From the NCBI GenBank assembly GCA_037176725.1, contig JAZBRS010000011.1:9858001-9922000 (forward strand): a DNA stretch of 64,000 bases, given 5' to 3'. Numbering within the stretch: position 1 is the stretch's first letter; each line of letters starts with the position of its first letter. A program made the translations under genes and the position numbers. The stretch is from Posidonia oceanica (lineage: Eukaryota > Streptophyta > Magnoliopsida > Alismatales > Posidoniaceae). The notes under the pieces are model-generated. The model worked only from the letters and a program-made list of their open reading frames with translations. It had not been told where the DNA came from and did no database searches. Positions 55,436 through 64,000 of this stretch are shown piece by piece.

Positions 55436-56290
55436 TTTCTGCATCATTTCTGCATTCGGGTTGGCAGCCCTAACTGCTCGGCGATGGGTCCGTTAACCTA
55501 TCATTTTGTCGTGCTACCATTTCTGCATCCGGGCTAGTAGCCCTAACTGCTCGGCGATGGGTCCGTCAATCCATCATTTTATCGTGCTGTCATTTCTGCA
55601 TCTGGGCTGGCAGCCCTAACTGCTTGGCGATGGGTCCGTCAACCTATCATTTTATCGTGCTATCATTCTGCATCGGGCTGGCAGTCCTAACTGCTCGGCG
55701 ATGGGTCCGTCAACCTATCATTTTATCGTGCTACCATTTCTGCATCCGGGCTGGCAGCCTTAATTGCTCGGTGATGGGTCCGTCAACCTATCATTTTATC
55801 GTGCCATCATTTCTACATCCAGGCTGGCAGCCCTAACTGCTCGGCGATGGGTTCGTTAACCTATTACTCTGCATCCCTCTGCATCGGGCTGGTAGCCCTA
55901 ACTACTTGGCTGACAAACCCGTTAGTGTTGTCTCCGCCTTGCATTATGATGCCAGGGGTGCTTCGATTGTCCCCTGGTATCGTTCACCGATACTAGGGGC
56001 ATCTTTATTTAGCTGCCCCATGGTATCCCATTTCCATCTGCATTTGGGCTGACATCCCTAACTATTACGGGAGCATCTACGGACCTCTGCCACACCTTCG
56101 GGTATGGTATTCCCGTTGCATTCGTGGTTACAAGCTATCCCACTTGTAATCACCCCTCTTGCCTGACAGACTTGTTGGCCTGTCACCATCCGCGGGCTGA
56201 TAGCCCCAACTATTCGGTGATGAGTCCGTTAACTCCTCACAGGCTGATAGCCCTAACTATCCGGCGATAGGTCTGTTAACCTATCACCCA
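55436..56290 (+). repeat. Hairpin array 2 of element D
   Basis: Six units of ~73 bp (55455-55870) followed by diverged ones (56040-56290). Each unit pairs GGGCT-GGC-AGCCC and, ~20 bp on, GATGGG-TCCGTCAA-CCTATC, with variants such as GATGGGTCCGTCAATCCATC, in which the right arm has changed to match. The units are separated by ATTTTATCGTGCTACCATT. Confidence 0.9.
55948..56003 (+). other. Conserved stem-loop block, element D copy
   Basis: GATGCCAGGGG, TGCTTCGATT (UUCG kept, closing pairs weaker), CCCCTGGTATCG, loop, CGATACTAGGGGCATC. Preceded by the AACTACTTGGCTGACAAAC segment, as in A, B and C. Confidence 0.75.
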
Positions 56291-57725
56291 TTTCATCTTA
56301 GTGTAATAGCATTTTGTTGTATGGCATTAGCATTTCATCATCACTCGGACATCGCGCGACCAGGATCGTTTTCCCAGTTTCGCGTGCCCGGCGTTCCATT
56401 GTTTGTACACTGCATTCCACAGCATTCACATTGCATAGCATCATATAGCTTCTTTGTATGCCTTGTACAGTTAGTCCTAGTATTGCATCTCATCATTACA
56501 CGGACATTGCGTGCTTAGGATCCGGACCCCTAGTTCGCGTGTTGCTTAAGGTAACATCCTCGGCACCCGCAAGACTTTCGCAGCTTGCCGGCTTTGGATG
56601 GCACCTGCAGTAGTGTGCGGCCTTGGGATCATTTTCTTGGTTCTGCGTGCCTGGTGTTCCATTGCATACCCTGCATCCCACTGCATAACATCTCATGCAT
56701 TGCACCCTTATTGCGTTGCCACTCCTCTATGATCGTTACACCAACTTCCGCATTTTGCTTTCCCAGGCATTTCGTACCCGCCATCGCATGCACATCCCCT
56801 ACTTTACTTTTAGCATCTTTACTTTCTACTTTACTCCATGCGCTTGCATTGCCATTCGTCTACAGCCGAGCTTTGCGAATGGCACCCCCGTCGCTGGCCT
56901 ACTTGCATTGGCCAGTGACAACATTGCATTGCATTTCCACTTTTCCGCGTGCATGCACCATCTCACTTTCCCCCAGAGGAGTACAGCGCAGTAAGCATTA
57001 GCATAAGCATACCATTTGCATCAACACAGCATTCTAGTGTTCGCATTCATCTGCATTTGTATTCACCTGCCTACATTGTTTAGGGTACCCTTTGCATTGC
57101 ATTGCCCCTTCTGCCTCTTCTGCTTGTTTGCTGCCTCGACTAGAGGTAAGCATTTTCTCCTTCTCGCGGCCTCGCGAGCTCCTGCTTGTTTCACTTGTCC
57201 CAAACGGACAAGGACCCTTGGTCTCCCCCGGACTAGCTACCAACCTGCCTGAGCAGCAAGCGCGTTAGTCCTTCCGGAGCCGCTTTTGCTCAAGTTTGGA
57301 CAAGCAGCCAACTTGTCGCATTGCATCGTAGAACCTTCTGCTTCCCCTCGCTTCAACATGCATCACACTGCACTGCCCTAGCATCCCCTGCTTGGTGGCT
57401 GCATTTGCTGCACCGGCACTCACAGCATCAGCATTAGCAGCATCAGCATAGCAAGCACTCACATCAAGCATTACCATCTGCAAGTATAGCAAGCACCCAT
57501 AGCATCAGCATCAGCATTAGCACCAGCACTCACCATGCATCAGCATAGCATTTTCTCATGCATAGCACCCGCACGCACACTAGTTCATGTTGGTTCAACA
57601 TCAGCATTCGCATCGCACACCAGTTCTGCATTAGCATTTGCACTAACATCTGCACTAACTTCTGCATTAGCATGCATTGCATTGCATTAGCATCTTGCAT
57701 CTGCATTTGCATTGGGGCATCGAGT
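56291..57725 (+). other. CAT/GCAT-rich non-coding stretch, element D
   Basis: No gene recognised. It contains a duplicated ~180-bp segment (CATCATCACTCGGACATCGC at ~56337 and a related one at ~56490) and a run of GCATCAGCATTAGCA-type simple sequence (57400-57720). Confidence 0.6.
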
Positions 57726-57861
57726 CATGATTTCCGGTGCATCCGCCGGATAAGTGACTCACGCCTACAGCAATTTACGCTCCTGCCAGCGTCAGGTAGG
57801 GTGTCTTGTCTACCCTGAGCAGCGGTCTCGCTACGCTTGACCTCGCTCAGGGAGGGGCATC
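57726..57861 (+). other. PPT-proximal block and polypurine tract of element D
   Basis: 57726-57850 matches the PPT-proximal block of A (GGTGCATCCGCCGG, ATAAGTGACTCACGCC, GCGGTCTCG, TTGACCTCGCTCAG). The PPT GGGAGGGGCATC ends at 57861, directly before the LTR start. Confidence 0.85.
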
Positions 57862-60800
57862 TGTAGACACCCCATTCTGACAGCCTGGAAGTTGGTGATT
57901 TCTCCTGCAGGCTCGCTTGGACTCTGGGATGGCACTCTTTTTCAGACTAACCCTTTTCTACCCCAAAACCAAACCTAAAACCTTACCTAAATCGTCAAAG
58001 CCTTAACCCAAGCCTTTTACACATTTTTAAACCCTTTCTAAGCCCAAACCCAAGCCCATTTCAGCCTTTTGCTTCCTGGGTATGTTGTACACTGGAATAG
58101 GCAACGTCCAATGTTGGACGGGCCCTGTGCTAGCGTCCAATGTTGGACACCTTCTGCTCTAGCGTTCAACGACTCGGTTGCAGTAGCGGCTGTTCTGCCA
58201 CCTTCGGCTCACCTCCCATCGACTCCACCGCCCCTTCGCACTTACTACCCATCCCTTCATGCACTCCAGGCCATCCACTACCTTCCAAGGTCGAGTAAGT
58301 GCACTTACTAGTCATCCCTTCCGCCCCAGCCCCTTTCCCGCTCTCTCCTCTTCTCACTGCCACCGCCGTTGGGTTCTCTGCTACCAGCGACTCTGGTGTC
58401 GCCTTTTGACAAGCCCACACCCTTGCCTGCCATCCCTCATGCCTTCCACACACCCAACAACCCTGCCACAGCCCTGCAAAGCCTGCCAAAGCCTCTGCCA
58501 CCGCACCAGAACCCATGCAACCCAACACCAAAACTAGCTCCAAACAGCGACCTTTGAGCCAACGTACAAAGCAGCATAGCCCTCCTCTCCGCAATTCGAC
58601 CACTCCGGGGCGAAGAGCAAAGACCCACCTTCACTCTTGACCCTTCGGTGCCCTCTCTTGTGCCCCTAGCAAGCCAAGCGACCTCGTCGGAGTCAGCCTG
58701 CCGCCAACTTCCACAACGCCGGTGAAGAACGCAAACAGCCTCCCCAAGCCGTGCATAGGTTGGTTTTCGATCCCTGTAACTCATGCATGATTGGTTGAAT
58801 GTTTCTATATGCTTTCCATGCTCTTTTGCACTGCACATACCCCTCCTCGCCTTGGTTTTCCGGCCGCGAATGGGAGGAGGTGGGTGGAGCAATCCACCCA
58901 CCTAATCTTGGCACCAAGCATACCACCATGCTTGTTGTCAATCATACTTGCTTGCTAGCAAGTTTATTTGAAGTTTTGGATCCATTTGGCCGCTTCTCTT
59001 GGCCAGGAGGATCTTCAGTTTGTTGGATGTCCAGGCTGGTGTGTCCAACATTGGACGCGGCAGTAGCCAGCGTCCAACACCCTGTCATGCCTTGTTTGCC
59101 TTGTTTTTTGCTTTGAAGCTTGCCATATCTTGTTGTTGCTTGCCTTTTATGAATCCCTGCTGCATGCTTTCCTTACTTGTTTGCAGATGCTATGCCATGT
59201 CTATTTCCTTGTTTGGACATGTCTTGAATCTTTTTTGCATGCCTTAAGCCATCTTGCTGTCTACCTGTGTTGGATGCCTGGGTGAGCCGCGTCCAACGTT
59301 GGACGCTGGTTCATCCAGCATCCAACTTGTCTGCTAGCTCTATTCTGCTGTCATGCTTGCATCTTGTTTGTTTTTGAGATTTGTGCTTGATCCATGCTTA
59401 CTTAGTGATGCCTGGCCCCTATGGCAACCATGTTTAGGCTTCTTAATCTCCTCTCAAGTTGCATGCCTTTTCTCTTGGATTTTTATCCTTTACTCTTATG
59501 CATGCTCTCTTTTTATTTGCTTCTCATGGATTATATGCTTGGTATGAATGCTATTCCTTGATCTGGCATGTCATTAGTAGCTTGCATGCATGTTAAGTGG
59601 GGTTTAGAGCTGAACTCCCTCTTTGCAGGTGGGTTTGCATTCTGCAGGTGTTGGACGTTGGGGGCTTCAGCGTCCTACGTTGGATGCTGCTGTCACCAGC
59701 GTCTAACGTCCCTGTTCATCTGTTTTGGTTTTTAATGCTTGCATGATGCTCTGATTCCCGTGTTTGCATGACTTATGTGTTCATATGCTTGCTTAGCTTT
59801 CATTGCAATTGTTCTTCAGCTTTCGTAGATCATATGCTAATTTTTATGCAAGTTCCTGTGTTTTTGTGCCTCCGAGTGCGTTGTACGTTGCTGTTCTTGG
59901 CGTCCAACGTTGGATGCCGGTTCAGCTCGCGTCCAACGCTCTGGTTGAGCTTTATGCCTGGCACGCGTTGCAGATGTTGTTTCTTCTTGTTTTTTTCATA
60001 TCCTCTGCTTGCATGTCTAGCTTATGCTTGCTTTCAGTAGCTTAAATGCATGCTTCAATATTTTATTTATCATCTGTTTACTCATCTGGCTTGCTGTCTT
60101 CTGGCCTGTGTTGGACGCCTGTCTCTCTGGCGTCTAACATTGGACGCATGCCCACGGGCGTCCAACGCCTTGCTTGCTTTGATTGCTAATCTTAGCTTGC
60201 CCCTTGCTTTGAATCTGCTTCTGTTTTGTTGTCATGTTTGCCCTGCATGTCATGCACCCATTCTACTGCATTTCTGCATCTGCATCGCATTCATATAGTT
60301 AGAATGCATTCCTTTTGAAAATTGCATGCTGTTTGCCTCCAGCAGGTGTTGGACGCTAGCAATGCCAGCGTCCAACGTTGGATGCTGGAGTTGCCAACGT
60401 CCAACGCTTGCAGTTGGCTGAACGTGATTTTAAAACACCGATTTTGCTTTGCTCTTCGTTTTCCGCATTTCATTTCTCCTGATGCGTACTGCAACCCCCA
60501 TGCATGCTACCTGACCCCTGTTTTGTTTTTCCTTGCCTTTGCATCGTTTTCTGCGCCTTTGCATCGTTTTCCGTGCCTTTGCATCATTTTCCGTGCCCTT
60601 GCATTGTTTTCCTCGCTCTTGCATCACTTTCCGCGCTTTCGCATCATTGTTTTCCTCGCACTCGCACCGGTTTCCGTGCCCGCTTTGGTTTATCTCTTGC
60701 TTGTCGTTTGCATTGCCTGGTTTCCCCGCAGTTTTGTTTTATCGCCTGCATTTGCATTAGGACTATGATGCTTACTGCCTAGGAGTTCTCACGAACTAGG

Positions 60801-61345
60801 GTTCGCCCAGTTCGGAACACTAGCAGCGTTGCTGAGCACATAGATAGCACATTTATTTCCCATGCATAGCAATCAGACATTCATTGCATTTAGGCATTAG
60901 GCTAGCATCTTCCTGCATTAGCGAGCGAGATTGCCTAAGAAAGACCAACTCTCGGACGTATCGGGGGTGCCTAACACCTTCCCCGTGCGTAACAGGAGTT
61001 CTTGTCCTTTCTCTTGGCCCGCATCGACCCTTTCCTTCATCCTAAGCACAAGTCATAGCATAGCATAACATAGCATCGCATTGTGTTGCATCGCATCCCT
61101 TTGCCCCCTCTTTGCATCCGATTTTGCATGTCTTTTCATGCATTACCCTTGGTTTTCCCTGTTTCTTAATTCAATAGACCTGGTGGCGACTTCGATTTGT
61201 CTTATCATTTCTTTTTTCTTCTTTTGCCAGCGTTTCTGAGTCAAGTTTCTTCCCTCGGATCTTGCCTCATATAGTGAGCCTATTTTGATCGAAGCACGCG
61301 AGCTTTGGCATCGTGCATGGACAATCAGAATTCAGGATTACTACA
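57862..61345 (+). repeat. Element D 3' LTR (complete, about 3.5 kb)
   Basis: Starts TGTAGACACCCC and ends GGATTACTACA. Contents in order: CCAAACCT/AACCC-rich start, hairpin modules, GC-rich Pro-codon-like stretch (58190-58730), further modules, the shared U5 block (60938-61010), a GCATAGCATA microsatellite and an internal PBS-like TGGCGAC (61184-61190). Confidence 0.93.
58082..60412 (+). repeat. TTGGACGC/GCGTCCAA hairpin modules, element D 3' LTR
   Basis: Seven modules near 58086-58172 (three hairpins in tandem), 59028-59094, 59268-59328, 59648-59708, 59880-59942, 60110-60170 and 60346-60408 (two hairpins each). The unit is 29 nt: 8-nt arm, 10-11-nt loop, 8-nt arm, 2-nt CG/TG/CA linker. Arm changes such as TTGGATGC/GCATCCAA in the module at 59268 are matched in part. 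Confidence 0.88.
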
Positions 61346-62700
61346 CTTATCAATCCTGGCTCTGTCCGTTTTGATAAGTCGTGTGCTTATCAATCCTGGT
61401 TCTGTCCGTTTTGATAAGTCGTGTGCTTATCAATCCTGATTCTGTCCGTCTTGATAAGTCTTGTGCTTATCAATCCTGGTTCTATCCATCTTGATAAGTC
61501 GTGTGCTTATCAATCCTGGTTCTGTCCGTCTTGATAAGTGTGTGCTTATCAATCCTGGTTCTCTCTGTTTTGATAAGTCGTGTGCTTATCAATCCTGGTT
61601 CTGTCCGTTTTGATAAGTCGTATGCTTATCAATCTTGGTTCTGTCCGTTTTGATAAGTTGTGTGCTTATCAATCCTGGTTCTGTCCGTTTTGATAAGTCG
61701 TGTGCTTATCAATCCTGGTTCTGTCCGTTTTGATAAGTCGTATGCTTATCAATCCTGGTTCTGTCTGTGCTTATCAATCCTGGTTCTGTCCATTTTGATA
61801 AGCCGTGTGCTTATCAATCTTGGTTCTGTCCATTTTGATAAGCCGTGTGCTTATCAATCCTGATTCTGTTCGTTTTGATAAGTCGTGTGCTTATCAATCC
61901 TGGTTCTGTCCGTTTTGATAGGTCGTGTGCTTATCAATCCTGGTTCTGTTCGTTTTGATAGGTCGTGTGCTTATCAATCCTGGTTATGTCCGTTTTGATA
62001 AGTCGTGTGCTTATCAATTCTAGTTCTGTCCGTTTTGATAAGTCGTGTGCTTATCAATCCTGGTTCTGTCCGTTTTGATAAGTCGTGTGCTTATCAATGC
62101 TGATTCTGTCCGTTTTGATAAGTCATGTGCTTATCAATCCTGGTTCTGCCCGTTTTGATTAGTCGTGTGCTTATCAATCCTGGTTCTGCCTATTTTGATA
62201 AGTCGTGTGCTTATCAATCCTAGTTTTGTCCGTTTTGATAAGTCGTGTGCTTATCAATCCTGGTTCTGTCCGTTTTGATAAGTCGTGTACTTATCAATCC
62301 TGGTTCTGTCCGTTTTGATAAGTCGTGTGCTTATCAATCCTGGTTCTGTCCGTTTTGGTAAGTCGTGTGCTTATCAATCCTGGTTCTGTTTATTTTGATA
62401 AGTCGTGTACTTATCAATGCTGGTTCTGTCAGTTTTGATAAGTTGTGTGGTTATCAATCCTAGTTATGTCCGTTTTGATAAGTTGTGTGCTTATCAATCC
62501 TGGTTCTGTCCGTTTTGATAGGTCATGTGCTTATCAATCCTGGTTCTGTCCGTTTTGATAGGTCATGTGCTTATCAATCCTGGTCCCATCCGTTTTGATA
62601 AGTCTTGTGCTTGTCAATCCTGGTCCCCGTCCGTTTTGAGAAGTCTTGTATATATCAATCCTGGTCCCTGTCCGTTTTGATAAGGCCTGTTCCTTATTAT
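61346..62700 (+). repeat. 40-bp tandem hairpin array, element E
   Basis: About 33 units of 40 bp: GATAAG-TCGTGTG-CTTATC followed by AATCCTGGTTCTGTCCGTTT and T. The array is much more uniform than those in A or D. It occupies the same place relative to the 3' LTR as the other hairpin arrays. Confidence 0.95.
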
Positions 62701-62783
62701 TTCTGGTTTCTTTCTGGTTCCTTTCGAGCTGGCAGCCCCAACTGCCTCGACGGCAAGCACGTTAGTCTTGTCTGGTGTCCCTC

Positions 62784-64000
62784 TGTTGACACCCCATTTT
62801 GACTGCCTAGAAGATGGTGGATACTCCTGCAAGCTTACTCGGACTCTGGGATGGCTCTTTTTCTCTCAAACCCACCTAAACCCACCCTAAAACCATCACT
62901 CAAGCCCACCTAGGCCTTAGCCCAATTTTAAACCAATTTTAAAACCAAGCCCAAGCCCACTTAGGCCTTTTACCTCTCAGGCTTGTTGGACGTAGGCATG
63001 GGCAGCGTCCAATGTTGGACGTGTCCTGTGCCAGCGTCCAACATGCCGGGAGTTGCAACGGCCGCCTCTGCCTCTGGCTCACTGCCTCCGTCCACTCCGC
63101 TGCCCGTACAACACTTACTAGCCATCCCCTCACCTCACTACAGCCACCCACTAGTTGCCAAGCTGAGTTACTCCCTGCCACGACGTCATTTCCTCCTCGG
63201 CGGACCTTCGGCTCTCACCACCCTCACTGCCTTCGCCGCCTGCGACCAGTGACTTTGGCCACCTTCGGATGCCTCCCACTTACTCGCCTAACACTCCCGC
63301 GTGGCCTCCCACTCACACCCAAGCCTGCCATGCCCCGTCCAAGGCCCGCAACGCCACTACCATGTGCCAGAACCCAATGCATGAACCCATCAAAACACCC
63401 CACTTCACCAACGCACAGAGCTCACCACACCCCTTTGCGTGAGAATTTAGTGCTTGAGCGACCTCGAGAGGACTCCCACGATCACTTCCTAGCCCTTAGC
63501 CAAGCCTCTCGTGCCCCCTTGCGCTCTGCAAGCTCACCGGAGTTGCCACTACCGCCACCTTTCGCGTCACCGGCCGAGCGCGAACAAGCTCCTGTAAGCT
63601 GCTAACAGGTAGGCTCCCGACTCCCTTAGGTAGCTCATGCATGTGGTAGTATGCCTAGGTAGTTTTCACGTAGTCTAGCACAGCACACACCCCTCCCCGC
63701 CGTGGCTTTTCGGCCGCAAGGAGGAGGAGGTGGGTGGAGCAATCCACCCACCTATTTCTGGCGCCGAGCATATGGACATGCTCATTGTCACCCACTCTTG
63801 CTTCCTAGCAAGTCACTTCGAGATTTTTGGCCACTTTGGACACTGATCTTGGCCGGGGAACTTCCCGACTTGTTGGACGCACCAGCTGGTGCGTCCAACG
63901 TTGGACATGCCCTGAGGCAGTGTCCAACACCACTGCTGGTCTTTTATTTCATTTTGCTTCATTTTGCTTTTATGATTATATGCTTTAGTTGCAACTCTGT
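62784..64000 (+). repeat. Element E 3' LTR (partial)
   Basis: Starts TGTTGACACCCC; colinear with D's 3' LTR from 57862, including CCTAGAAG(A)TGGTG, GGACTCTGGGATGGC, a GC-rich stretch and hairpin modules at 62985-63046 and 63873-63933. The 197-codon open frame at 63012-63605 lies in the GC-rich part, is Pro/Leu/Thr-rich, and is not called as a gene. The preceding bases (GGTGTCCCTC) are not a polypurine tract. Confidence 0.85.

Larger units (their letters stand above)
48226..61345 (+). mobile_element. Element D: gag-only, non-autonomous LTR retrotransposon
   Basis: The 5' LTR is truncated (48226-49860) and the 3' LTR complete (57862-61345); the shared ~1.64 kb is nearly identical by eye. Between them are a PBS, leader, one long gag frame, and 4.5 kb without any protease, RT or integrase. 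PPT and PBS match A's, and gag is colinear with A's. Such terminal-repeat elements with gag only are known in plants and are thought to be moved by autonomous relatives. The right LTR abuts E's tandem array, so D probably inserted there. Confidence 0.88.
61346..64000 (+). mobile_element. Element E: 3' part of a D-like element
   Basis: A tandem hairpin array (61346-62700), a short tail, and then an LTR start at 62784 that resembles the start of D's 3' LTR (TGTTGACACCCCATTTTGAC against TGTAGACACCCCATTCTGAC). Continues beyond the window. No gene of this element is visible. Confidence 0.78.

Noticed and set aside
57400..57720. Coding repeat (Ser/Ala/Ile) in GCATCAGCA sequence
   Set aside because: Simple-sequence DNA open in several frames on both strands, with no conserved start or counterpart.
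61346..62700. CRISPR-like direct repeats
   Set aside because: The spacers are not unique: the whole 40-bp unit is repeated, and the context is a plant retrotransposon.
63012..63605. 197-codon open frame in E's LTR
   Set aside because: GC-rich Pro/Leu/Thr composition, no domain, and the homologous part of D's LTR does not keep the frame.
1..64000. tRNA or rRNA genes, organelle DNA insertions
   Set aside because: None recognised by eye on either strand; the only tRNA-related sequences are PBS motifs and the inverted arm at 49988.

Overview
The window is repetitive nuclear DNA of a seed plant, most likely a flowering plant, and consists almost entirely of nested Ty3/gypsy LTR retrotransposons of the Tat/Ogre type. 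This rests on very long LTRs (3.5-5.3 kb), a primer-binding site beginning TGGCGACTCYGCTGGGGA, the gag-protease-RT-RNaseH-archaeal RNaseH-integrase order, and plant-only domains (plant mobile domain). The species cannot be named from sequence. No intact host gene, rRNA, tRNA gene or CRISPR array was seen.

Layout. Element A (minus strand, 1-24037, left LTR cut by the window start) is a nearly complete autonomous element: 5' LTR 18702-24037, PBS 18683-18700, leader, gag, protease, RT, RNase H, archaeal-type RNase H, integrase, a further sense ORF (DUF7745/plant-mobile-domain-like), an array of small hairpins, a conserved stem-loop block, PPT, 3' LTR 1-4352. It sits inside element B (minus, 24038-38818), a more decayed relative that lacks gag, both LTRs and most of its protease here. 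B also carries about 5 kb on the opposite strand with an intron-containing, broken plant-mobile-domain gene (about 29290-32510). Element C (plus, from 38819) has a 5' LTR, PBS, a duplicated leader block and a gag remnant whose zinc-knuckle module is triplicated; it is cut off at about 48226. Element D (plus, 48226-61345) is a gag-only, non-autonomous element with a truncated 5' LTR and complete 3' LTR. It abuts element E (plus, 61346-64000), of which only a tandem array and the start of the 3' LTR are visible.

How the parts relate. A and B would supply reverse transcriptase and integrase. C and D keep PBS, leader, U5 block, 3' structured region and (D) gag, so they look like elements mobilised in trans. 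All coding regions are decayed, mostly by UAG codons that replace Gln or Trp codons.

The most interesting signals are non-coding. Every element has, between its last gene and its PPT, arrays of short hairpins whose arms co-vary (GATAAG/CTTATC, GATGAG/CTCATC, GATAGG/CCTATC, TGATGG/CCATCA) around a similar loop. A, B (twice), C and D also share a roughly 55-nt block in which one strand segment can pair with either of two partners, with matching changes in all three segments. The D/E LTRs carry a separate family of 29-nt hairpin repeats (TTGGACGC-N10/11-GCGTCCAA). All homology statements were made by eye; no alignment or database search was run.
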